Shown here in pieces: positions 43,596 through 51,079 of a DNA stretch of 64,000 nucleotides; position 1 is the stretch's first letter; each line of letters opens with the position of its first letter. The translations under genes and the position numbers were made by a program. The notes under the pieces were generated by a model. That model saw only the letters and a list, made by a program, of their open reading frames with translations. It was not told the DNA's origin and ran no database searches. Source of the DNA: JACCXG01 sp963785755 (GTDB lineage: Bacteria > Acidobacteriota > Vicinamibacteria > Vicinamibacterales > 2-12-FULL-66-21); contig CAWAXG010000016.1 of assembly GCA_963785755.1 (NCBI GenBank), positions 52,641-116,640 of the forward strand. Direction: 5' to 3'.

Positions 43596-46220
43596 ATGGC
43601 CACGACGCTCCCTCCCGGCACCCGCCTCGGGGCATACGAAATCACCAGTGTGATCGGCGAAGGCGGCATGGGCGTCGTCTATCGCGCGCGCGATCGCAAG
43701 CTGCAGCGCGATGTCGCGGTCAAGGTCATGACCTCGCTGCTCGCCTCCGATCCGGCCGCCCTCGCCCGGTTCGAGCGCGAGGCGCAGAGCGTGGCGCAGC
43801 TCTCGCACCCCAACATCCTTTCGATCCACGACTTCGGCCGCGAGGGGGAGACCGCCTTTGCGGTCACGGAACTGCTCCATGGCAAGACGCTGCGCGATCG
43901 GCTGATCGACGGCGCGCTTCCCGTGCGCAAGTCGATCGACTATGCGCTGCAGATCGCCCACGGCCTCGCTGCCGCGCATGACAAGGGGATCGTGCACCGC
44001 GACCTGAAGCCGGAGAACGTGTTCATCACCGACGACGATCGCGTCAAGATTCTCGACTTCGGTCTCGCCCGGTCGCCGGCCTTTCCCGAGAGTGGCATGA
44101 CGAGGACGGGTGGCGTGGCGACGGCAGCGGGAACGATACTCGGGACGTTGGGGTACATGGCGCCGGAGCAGGTCCGCGCGCAGCCATTCGATCACCGCGC
44201 GGATCTGTTTTCGTTCGGCGCCGTGCTGTACGAGATGCTGACCGGCCGGCGGGCCTTCCATGGCGAGACCCCCGCCGACACGATCAGCGCGATTATTCAC
44301 GCTGAGCCACCGGATCTCGCGTCCACCGTCGACGGCGTCCCGGTAGCGCTCGATCGTCTCGTCCGGCGCACGCTGGACAAGAAGCCCGAGCTTCGCTTCC
44401 AGTCGGCGCACGATCTGGCTTTTGCGCTGGAAACGCTGTCGTCGTCGCGCTCGGGTTCATCGCCGGATCTGAATCTGGATGCGCGGGAACGGACCGCGAG
44501 GCCGCTCGCCACGCGGATGCTCACCCTGCTGCCGTGGGGAATCGCGCTTCTCGCGATTGGCGCCGCTGTCGCGGTGACGCGTCGCACGCCGGGAGTCGTC
44601 GCTGATCCTCTGCTCACCAGGCTCGACCTGGCCCTCCCGCCAGGGGTCGAGCTTCCCAGTGTCAACGGCGGCATCGCCGTGTCGCCGGACGGCCGTTCAC
44701 TGGCCTTTGCCGGAGTGCAGGGCGGCTCGCGAATCGCGTTCCTTCGCCGCCTCGATCAGGCCGACGCCATCCCGCTGAAAGGCACCGAGCGCGTGCTCAG
44801 GTGCTTCTTTTCGCCCGACGGTCAGCGGCTGGGAACCGTCGTCAGCGACGGCACGATTCGTCTCATGACGTTGAGCAGTCGGTCCGTGGCGACGTTGCCG
44901 GTCACCGCGGACTTCAACGGCGCAGTCTGGACCGACGACAATCGGATCATCTTCACGCGTGAGCGAAAGCTCTGGTCGGTGTCGGCAGCCTGCTGCACTC
45001 CGCCAACCGCCATTCCAACATCACAGACCGACGCGGTCTTTTCGGTGCCGGTAGCGCTGCCGAAATCGGACCACATCCTGGTTGGTGTGACGTCGGCCAA
45101 AGGGAGCCACATCGCCGCCGTGTCTCTGTCGAGCGGACAGGAGCGGCTTCTCGTGGCGAACGCCGAGATGCCCGTCTACAGTGCGACCGGCCATCTCCTG
45201 TTCCTCCGCAACGGGACCCTGCTGGCGACTCGCTTCAGCCCGGCGACGCTGGAAGTCACCGGTCCGCAGGTGCCCATGCTGGAAGGGCTGGCAACCTCGT
45301 GGCGGGCGGCGCCAGTCTCGTTGTCCTCGGCCGGGACGTTCGTCTACGCGACCGACAGGGCCGTGCAGTCGCAGCTGGTGTGGGTCACACGCGAAGGGAT
45401 CGAACGGCCGCTGACGCGCGTCAGCCGCCAGTACACGAATCCGCGCGTGTCACCCGATGGCCGTTATCTGGTCACTCAGACGTTCACCGGCGAGCTCTGG
45501 CTGCAGGACCTCGAGCGAGACACGCTGTCGCGCCTGGCGACGCCGGTGCCGATGTTGGGATTCCCGTTGTGGTTGCCCAGCTCGCGCGAGCTCGTGTTCA
45601 CGTCGAGCGCCGGCATCTACCGGATGGACGTCGACGGCCGCCGGCACTCCGCGGTCAAGGACACCGTGCCGACTGACTATGCGTCCGGCCTGTCGCCTGA
45701 CGGCGCCAGCCTCGCGACGACGCGCGTGACCGAGGCGACGTCGGCAGACGTCTATATCCTCAGCCTGGACGGCTCACACGAGCCACGAGTCTGGCTGAAG
45801 ACCGCTTCGTATGATGGCGGCGCGCGCTGGTCACCCGATGGCGCCTGGATGGTTTATGGCTCGATGGAGTCAGGGCGGAGCGAGGTCTACGTGCAGCCTT
45901 ATCCAGGGCCGGGCATCAGGCGGCAGGTGTCGGTCGACGGCGGCGGATACCCGGTGTGGAGCCGCGACGGCCGCGAGATTTTCTATCGTCAGGACTCCCG
46001 CATGTATGCGGTGACGTTTGCCCGCACGGACGACGATGTCCAGCTGTCCCAGCCGCGGCTGTTGTTCGATCGGCAGTATGGCTTCGGCCAGGGGACATCC
46101 ATCCCCAACTACGACGTTGCTCCGGATGGCCGCGCGTTCGTGATGGTCAAGGACGCCGCTGCCACGACGCTAAGCGTGGTGCTGAACTGGTCGGCCGAGA
46201 TCAATGCACGCGTTCGCTGA
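43596..46220 (+). CDS. Membrane Ser/Thr protein kinase with C-terminal TolB-like propeller
   Basis: The 874-residue protein has an N-terminal Hanks kinase domain with glycine loop IGEGGMG (20-26), catalytic Lys43, HRD at 134-136, DFG at 154-156 and the APE-region GYMAPEQ. A single membrane helix follows (LPWGIALLAIGAAVAV near residue 310), then an extracytoplasmic TolB/PD40 propeller marked by VSPDGRSLAFAG, VSPDGRYLV, WSPDGAWMVYGS and VWSRDGREIFY. It is a paralogue of the kinase at 2962-5661 with the same layout. It likely senses an outside signal and phosphorylates unknown targets. It is transcribed alone, with TATAAT upstream and a word array directly after the stop. Confidence 0.93.
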   Translation: MATTLPPGTRLGAYEITSVIGEGGMGVVYRARDRKLQRDVAVKVMTSLLASDPAALARFEREAQSVAQLSHPNILSIHDFGREGETAFAVTELLHGKTLRDRLIDGALPVRKSIDYALQIAHGLAAAHDKGIVHRDLKPENVFITDDDRVKILDFGLARSPAFPESGMTRTGGVATAAGTILGTLGYMAPEQVRAQPFDHRADLFSFGAVLYEMLTGRRAFHGETPADTISAIIHAEPPDLASTVDGVPVALDRLVRRTLDKKPELRFQSAHDLAFALETLSSSRSGSSPDLNLDARERTARPLATRMLTLLPWGIALLAIGAAVAVTRRTPGVVADPLLTRLDLALPPGVELPSVNGGIAVSPDGRSLAFAGVQGGSRIAFLRRLDQADAIPLKGTERVLRCFFSPDGQRLGTVVSDGTIRLMTLSSRSVATLPVTADFNGAVWTDDNRIIFTRERKLWSVSAACCTPPTAIPTSQTDAVFSVPVALPKSDHILVGVTSAKGSHIAAVSLSSGQERLLVANAEMPVYSATGHLLFLRNGTLLATRFSPATLEVTGPQVPMLEGLATSWRAAPVSLSSAGTFVYATDRAVQSQLVWVTREGIERPLTRVSRQYTNPRVSPDGRYLVTQTFTGELWLQDLERDTLSRLATPVPMLGFPLWLPSSRELVFTSSAGIYRMDVDGRRHSAVKDTVPTDYASGLSPDGASLATTRVTEATSADVYILSLDGSHEPRVWLKTASYDGGARWSPDGAWMVYGSMESGRSEVYVQPYPGPGIRRQVSVDGGGYPVWSRDGREIFYRQDSRMYAVTFARTDDDVQLSQPRLLFDRQYGFGQGTSIPNYDVAPDGRAFVMVKDAAATTLSVVLNWSAEINARVR

Positions 46221-46230
46221 CGCGTGAAAT

Positions 46231-46340
46231 CCTCATCCCCAATCCCTAATCCTGGATCCCAATCCCGATCTGGACCCGGATCCGGATTCGGATGGTGATC
46301 TAGATGAGGATGAAGGATGAAGAATTAAGGATAAGGATTT
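46231..46340. repeat. AATCCC / GGAT inverted word-array hairpin
   Basis: CCTCATCCCCAATCCC-type words on the left face GGATGAAGGATGAAGGAT-type words on the right around GGATCCGGATTCGG. The right arm ends AAGGATAAGGATTTTCT, and its last AAGGA serves as the likely ribosome site of the M3 peptidase GTG at 46344, so the array reaches into translation initiation. Confidence 0.75.
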
Positions 46341-46343
46341 TCT

Positions 46344-48392
46344 GTGCCGTTGACCTCCAACCCCCTCGTCGCTCCATGGACCGGCCCGTATGGCGGCGTG
46401 CCGCCGTGGGATAAGGCAAAGCCGGAGTACCTCCCCGAGGCGTTCACCATCGCGCTTGCGCAGCGCCGCACCGAAATCGAGGCGATTGCCGCCGACCCGG
46501 CGCCGCCGACCTTCGAGAACGTGATCGCCGCGATGGAGCGATCCGGCCGTACGCTGGAGCGCGTGGTGCCGCTGTTCGGCGTGCTTCGCCACAACCTCAG
46601 TACGCCGGAGATCCAGGCGCTCGATCGGGAGTGGCAGCCGAAGCTGGCCGCGGCGGACGACGAGATCACCTTCAACCCCCGCCTGTTCGAGCGCCTCGAG
46701 GCCGTCTATCGCTCGCTGCCGTCGTCCAACCTGACGGCGGACCAGAAGCGGCTGACCGAGATCACCTGCGACGAGTTCGTCCGCCGCGGCGCGCGGTTGA
46801 ACGATGCCGACAAGGCGCGGCTCTCGGCGATCAATCAGGAGCTCGCCGCGCTGTTCTCGGAGTTTCGCTCCAAGGTGCTCGCCGACGAAGACACGTGGAC
46901 GGTGCTCGATCGCGAAGACTATCTGGCCGGCCTCCCGGCATCGCTGATCTCGGCCGCCAGGGCCGCCGCCGACGAGCGGGGACTCGAGGGCACGTGGGCG
47001 ATCGTCAATACCCGCTCGAGCGTTGACCCGTTTCTGACGTTCTCGACGCGCCGGGACCTGCGCGAGCGCGTCTGGAAGAAGTTCAAGAGCCGCGGTGACA
47101 ACGGCGACGGGAACGACACGAAGGCCACGGTCGCGAGCATCGTGTCGCTGCGAGCCGAGCGGGCTGCGCTCCTCGGCTATCGCAGTCACGCGCACTGGCG
47201 GATGAGCGACACGATGGCGGCCGAGCCAGACGAGGCGCGGGCGCTCTTGATGCGCGTGTGGCCGGCCGCCGTGGCGCGCGTGCGCGAGGAAGTGGCCGAG
47301 ATGCAGGCGATCGCCGCGGCGGAGGGCGCGGCCATCACCATCGAACCGTGGGACTACCTGCACTACGCGGAGAAGGTCAGAAAGGCCAAGTTCGACCTCG
47401 ATCAGGCGGAGCTGAAGCCGTACTTCGAGTTGAACAGCATGGTCGCCGCGGCGCTGTGGGCGGCCGAACGCCGCTATGACATCCGTTTCACCGAGATCAC
47501 CGGGCAACTGCCGGTGTTCCATCCCGACGTGCGTGTCTTCGAGGTCAGCGACACGCCGGCCGGCGCCAATCGCGGCTTGTTCTACCTCGATAACTTCGCG
47601 CGGGCGGGCAAGCGCTCTGGCGCCTGGGCCTCCACCTATCGCACTCAGCACAAGCTCGATGGCGCGACCACCGAGATCTCCTCGAACAACAACAATTTCG
47701 TGAAGCCGTCAGCCGGCGAACCGATCCTGATCTCGCTGGACGACGCGACCACGCTGTTCCACGAGTTCGGTCATACGTTGCACGGGCTGCTCCAGGACAT
47801 CACCTACCCCGGGCTCTCGAGCACGCCGCGCGACTTCGTCGAGTTCCCGTCGCAGGTGAACGAGCACTGGCTGTTGACGCGCGAGCTGCTCGACGGCTTC
47901 GCGCGGCACTATCAGACCGGCGAGCCGATGCCGCAGGCGCTCGTCGACCGGATCGGGCAGTCCGAAAAATTCAATCAGGGGTACGCGACGGTCGAGTATC
48001 TCGCAGCGGCGATTCTCGACATGGAACTGCACACGCGCACCGCAGGCGCGATCGATCCGTCCGCGTTCGAGCGCGACGAGCTGGCGAGCATCGGCATGCC
48101 GCGCGAAATTGCGCTGCGCCATCGGCTGACGCACTTCGATCACCTGTTCGGCAGCGATGCCTACTCGGCCGGCTACTACAGCTACCTGTGGTCGGATGTG
48201 ATGGCCGCCGACGCGTGGCAGGCGTTCACCGAGGCAGGCCCGTGGGACAAGGCGCTCGCCGGCCGGTTGCGCAAATACATCCTGTCGGACGGCAACTCGA
48301 CGGATCGCGCGGAGGCCTACCGCCGGTTTCGGGGCCGCGATCCGGACGTTCGAGCGCTGCTCGAGGCGTCGGGGACTGTCGGGAGACGGTGA
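46344..48392 (+). CDS. M3 family metallopeptidase (oligopeptidase A / dipeptidyl carboxypeptidase type)
   Basis: The 682-residue cytoplasmic enzyme has the thimet-oligopeptidase fold. It shows the all-helical N-terminal PTFENVIAAMERSGRTL and the zinc site FHEFGHTLHGLL (HExxH), with the third ligand Glu further on in FVEFPSQVNEHWL. The substrate region TEISSNNNNFVKPS precedes the zinc site. It has no signal peptide, and its length matches Dcp/PrlC peptidases that degrade short peptides inside the cell. The GTG at 46344 follows AAGGA, which is part of the upstream word array. There is no operon partner. Confidence 0.93.
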   Translation: MPLTSNPLVAPWTGPYGGVPPWDKAKPEYLPEAFTIALAQRRTEIEAIAADPAPPTFENVIAAMERSGRTLERVVPLFGVLRHNLSTPEIQALDREWQPKLAAADDEITFNPRLFERLEAVYRSLPSSNLTADQKRLTEITCDEFVRRGARLNDADKARLSAINQELAALFSEFRSKVLADEDTWTVLDREDYLAGLPASLISAARAAADERGLEGTWAIVNTRSSVDPFLTFSTRRDLRERVWKKFKSRGDNGDGNDTKATVASIVSLRAERAALLGYRSHAHWRMSDTMAAEPDEARALLMRVWPAAVARVREEVAEMQAIAAAEGAAITIEPWDYLHYAEKVRKAKFDLDQAELKPYFELNSMVAAALWAAERRYDIRFTEITGQLPVFHPDVRVFEVSDTPAGANRGLFYLDNFARAGKRSGAWASTYRTQHKLDGATTEISSNNNNFVKPSAGEPILISLDDATTLFHEFGHTLHGLLQDITYPGLSSTPRDFVEFPSQVNEHWLLTRELLDGFARHYQTGEPMPQALVDRIGQSEKFNQGYATVEYLAAAILDMELHTRTAGAIDPSAFERDELASIGMPREIALRHRLTHFDHLFGSDAYSAGYYSYLWSDVMAADAWQAFTEAGPWDKALAGRLRKYILSDGNSTDRAEAYRRFRGRDPDVRALLEASGTVGRR

Positions 48393-48435
48393 CGTGTTCG
48401 GTGATCAGTGACTAGACGTGATCGGTGATCGCGGG

Positions 48436-48624
48436 TCAAAGCGTTTCAGGCAGCTCCTCGTCCGCCTCCTCGAAGCGCGCCAAAGCTCGGCAAGGACGCG
48501 CTGCACCAATCTTCCGGATACGTTCCCAGACGAGAACCTGTCCAACGTGATCAGCGATACCGGCGGCCTGGGTGAAGTTGCCACAACTCATCCCGTCCGT
48601 CACGGTTTCGCTATTCGTCGCCAA
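48436..48624 (-). CDS. Possible small hypothetical protein
   Basis: A TTG-started frame of 62 residues (ending ALARFEEADEELPETL) has normal amino-acid composition and non-extreme third-base usage. It has no recognised family or clear ribosome site. It sits in a 320-bp gap flanked by word arrays. It could be a fragment of a lost gene or chance. Confidence 0.25.
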   Translation of the reverse strand: MATNSETVTDGMSCGNFTQAAGIADHVGQVLVWERIRKIGAARPCRALARFEEADEELPETL

Positions 48625-48659
48625 TGCCGTGGTCGCGGAGTCCGCCCCTCATCGAACGA

Positions 48660-48710
48660 GGTCCGGGCGGATTCCTTTGGGAGTTGGAAGTTGGAGGTTG
48701 GGAGTTGACG
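48660..48710. repeat. AACTCCC-family element, partial copy
   Basis: GGATTCCTTTGGGAGTTGGAAGTTGGAGGTTGGGAGTTG matches the right end of the paired elements at 57065-57225 and 58421-58570 (CGATTCCTTTGGGAGTTGG). The left end and core are not recognisable. A short GTGATCGG/GATCAG array also lies at 48396-48440. Confidence 0.6.
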
Positions 48711-48714
48711 ATGA

Positions 48715-49803
48715 TTAGGACAAGACTTCGATCGACACTGATTTGATCAGCGCGAAGAGCGGACGCCCCTCGCGAACGTCGAGCCGATCGATCGCGTCGC
48801 GTGTGACCTCGGTCAGCAGCCGGACGTCGCCGACGACGAGCTGGACCAGGATCTGATCGTCGCGCGGACCGAGCTCCGCGATCCGGGCCGGCAGCACGTT
48901 GTGCAGGCTCAAGCCTTCCGGATGATTCGTCGCGAGGATGATCTCGCGTGCAGGGATCCGGACCCTGACCGACGCGCCGGCCTCGAGCCGGCCGCGCGGG
49001 ACGAGCAGCGTCCCCGCGGCTGACGCGAGCTCCGCAAGTCCGCGCCCGGCATCGACGGTGCGCACGCGCGCGTCGAACACCGTTCCTGCCTCCACTCCAT
49101 ACTGCCCCCACGGCAAGTCGGGACGGCTGGTCAGCGCGCCGATCGGGCCGGCGGCGACGATGCGACCGCGATCCAGCAGCAGCGCGTGAGTGGCCAGGCG
49201 GATGACGTCCTGAAAGTCGTGGGTGACGAGCAGGATCGGGATCCGGACTCGCGCGCGAACGTCCTGGAGCTCCTGATGCAGCTTCGATCGAATCGCGCGA
49301 TCGATCGCCGCAAACGGTTCGTCGAGCAGCAGCACCCGCGGATCGCGCGCCAACGCCCGTGCCAGCGCGACCCGCTGCCGCTGCCCGCCCGACAGCGCGG
49401 CGGGCCGGCGTGATTCGAGGCCGGTCAGGTGCACGGCGGCGAGCCAGCGGGCGGCGGCCGCCTGCCGTTCGGCAGCCGGCCGATCGCCGAGCGCGGCGAG
49501 GACATTGCCCTCGGCCGAGAGATGCGGGAACAGCGCGTAGTCCTGAAATACCAGGCCGACGCGGCGGCGATGCGTCGGCACGTGAATTCCCGCGCTGGTA
49601 TCGGTCCAGACGTCGCCATCGCAGACGACGCGGGCGCGTGGCGGCCGGTGCAGCCCGGCGATGCAGCGGAGCAGCGTGGTCTTGCCGCTGCCCGAGGGGC
49701 CGAAGATCGCCAGGACTTCGTCCTCGCCGCACGTCAGCGCGACGTCGAGTGGAAACGGCTCGAGCTGCCCGATCTCGGCAGCCACTCCTTTGCGCTCAGG
49801 CAT
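48715..49803 (-). CDS. modC: Molybdate ABC transporter ATP-binding protein
   Basis: The 362-residue ATPase has Walker A GPSGSGKTT, Q-loop VFQDYALFPHLS, ABC signature LSGGQRQRVALARAL, Walker B VLLLDEPF and switch His in VTHDF. A C-terminal TOBE-type domain (about residues 290-355) ends in LFALIKSVSIEVLS, typical of ModC where it binds the oxyanion for regulation. It energises import of molybdate. It overlaps the permease gene modB by 8 bases (49796-49803), showing translational coupling. The start is the ATG at 49803. Confidence 0.92.
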   Translation of the reverse strand: MPERKGVAAEIGQLEPFPLDVALTCGEDEVLAIFGPSGSGKTTLLRCIAGLHRPPRARVVCDGDVWTDTSAGIHVPTHRRRVGLVFQDYALFPHLSAEGNVLAALGDRPAAERQAAAARWLAAVHLTGLESRRPAALSGGQRQRVALARALARDPRVLLLDEPFAAIDRAIRSKLHQELQDVRARVRIPILLVTHDFQDVIRLATHALLLDRGRIVAAGPIGALTSRPDLPWGQYGVEAGTVFDARVRTVDAGRGLAELASAAGTLLVPRGRLEAGASVRVRIPAREIILATNHPEGLSLHNVLPARIAELGPRDDQILVQLVVGDVRLLTEVTRDAIDRLDVREGRPLFALIKSVSIEVLS

Positions 49804-50461
49804 GTCGGCCCAGCCGCCGCCCCAGTACGTTTGTGATCGCCAGCGCGATGACGGCCAGCGCCAGCAGCGTCGCCGCCATGATTCCCGCGCCGCGGTCGTC
49901 GAATGCCTGCATGCGGTCGTAGATGGCGATGCTCAACGTGCGCGTCTCGGCGGGAATGTTCCCGCCGACCATCAGCACGACGCCGAACTCGCCGAGCGTG
50001 TGGGCAAAGGTCAGGATGGCCGCCGTCAGGATGCCGGGCCACGCGAGCGGGATTTCGATTGCGATCAGCGCCCGCCACCAGGTCATGCCACAGACGGCGG
50101 CCGCCTCGCGCACGTCGAGCGGGATCGCTTCGAACGCACGCTGAACCGGCTGCACGGCAAAGGGGAGATTCACCAGCACCGATGCGAGCACGAGCCCCTC
50201 GAAGCTGAAGGCGAGGGACTCGCCGGTCAGCGAGGCAAACAGCCGGCCGAATGGCGATCGATTGCCGAAGGCGACGAGGAGATAGAAGCCGAGCACGGTC
50301 GGCGGCAGCACGAGGGGGAGCGCGACCAGGGCCTCGGCGACTCCCTGTCCCCTGAATCGTCGAAACGCGAGGGTCCGTCCCAGGGCGACACTCACCGGCA
50401 GCAGGATCGCCAGGGTCGCAGCGCCGAGCTCCAGCGAGAGCGTGAAAGCGGTCCAGTCCAT
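49796..50461 (-). CDS. modB: Molybdate ABC transporter permease
   Basis: The 221-residue inner-membrane protein has about five helices and the EAA loop EAAAVCGMTWWRALIAIEIPLAWPGI that docks on the ATPase. The ModB-type segments PLVLPPTVLGFYLL and HTLGEFGVVLMVGGNIP are present. It forms the channel of a ModBC transporter. The ATG at 50461 starts MDWTAFTLSLELGAAT; an upstream extension to 50509 is rejected because it crosses the short divergent promoter region with the ModE-like gene. No modA lies in this operon; the ModA-like gene is at 41693. Confidence 0.92.
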   Translation of the reverse strand: MDWTAFTLSLELGAATLAILLPVSVALGRTLAFRRFRGQGVAEALVALPLVLPPTVLGFYLLVAFGNRSPFGRLFASLTGESLAFSFEGLVLASVLVNLPFAVQPVQRAFEAIPLDVREAAAVCGMTWWRALIAIEIPLAWPGILTAAILTFAHTLGEFGVVLMVGGNIPAETRTLSIAIYDRMQAFDDRGAGIMAATLLALAVIALAITNVLGRRLGRHA

Positions 50462-50527
50462 GCGCTCAGCGTGGATGTGGACGGCCGGGTCGCGGCGGGG
50501 TGCGCGCAATCGCGTACGATGGACGGC

Positions 50528-50887
50528 ATGGCGAAGCCGTTCCTGCGGATCTATTTCGGCAACTCATGGATCGGTCCGGGCAAAGTCCAGCTTCTCGAGG
50601 CGATCCGGACGCACGGATCGATCAGCGCCGCCGCGCGTGCGATCGGCATGTCGTACCGGCGCGCGTGGCTCCTCATCGACGCGATGAACCAGATGTTTCG
50701 TAAGCCGGCGGTCACGACCACTCTGGGCGGCCGCGGCGGCGGGACGGCCGGGGTGACGCCGTTCGGCGAGGAAATCATCACCCGCTACCGCGCGATGGAG
50801 GCGGCCACCGGGCGAGCCATCGCGCGCCACGTCGCCGTTCTCGAACGCCACGCGAAGACCCGATCGGCCCGACGCAAGCGAAGGTGA
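50528..50887 (+). CDS. ModE-like winged-helix transcriptional regulator (DNA-binding domain only)
   Basis: The 119-residue protein matches the N-terminal DNA-binding domain of ModE: KVQLLEAIRTHGSISAAARAIGMSYRRAWLLID, then the wing TTTLGGRGGGTAGVTPFGEEII. It lacks the C-terminal molybdate-binding TOBE pair of full ModE, so sensing would need another partner or indirect control. It is divergent from modB with a 66-base gap, where it most likely binds. The ATG at 50528 is preferred over an in-frame ATG at 50519. Expected role: repression of modBC when molybdate is plentiful. Confidence 0.87.
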   Translation: MAKPFLRIYFGNSWIGPGKVQLLEAIRTHGSISAAARAIGMSYRRAWLLIDAMNQMFRKPAVTTTLGGRGGGTAGVTPFGEEIITRYRAMEAATGRAIARHVAVLERHAKTRSARRKRR

Positions 50888-50937
50888 GTGCACCGGCTCA
50901 GCATACACGAACGCTGTATTCGAGCGCATATAGCGGG

Positions 50938-51035
50938 ATCATCGCAATCCCTCATCCCGATCCTCATCCCTATCCGAATCCCAATCCACATCCATCCCGA
51001 TCCTGATCCCCGGTCCCCGAATCCCCGATCCCGAC
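50938..51035. repeat. ATCCCGATCC word array
   Basis: About ten ATCCC/GATCC words in one direction (CCTCATCCCGATCCTCATCCC...) fill the gap between the regulator and the next gene. They use the same word as the left arm at 46231, but an inverted arm is not evident. Confidence 0.65.
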
Positions 51036-51079
51036 TCTGCCGCCTCCATTGCCCCGTCCACGCAGTAAACTAGACCCGC

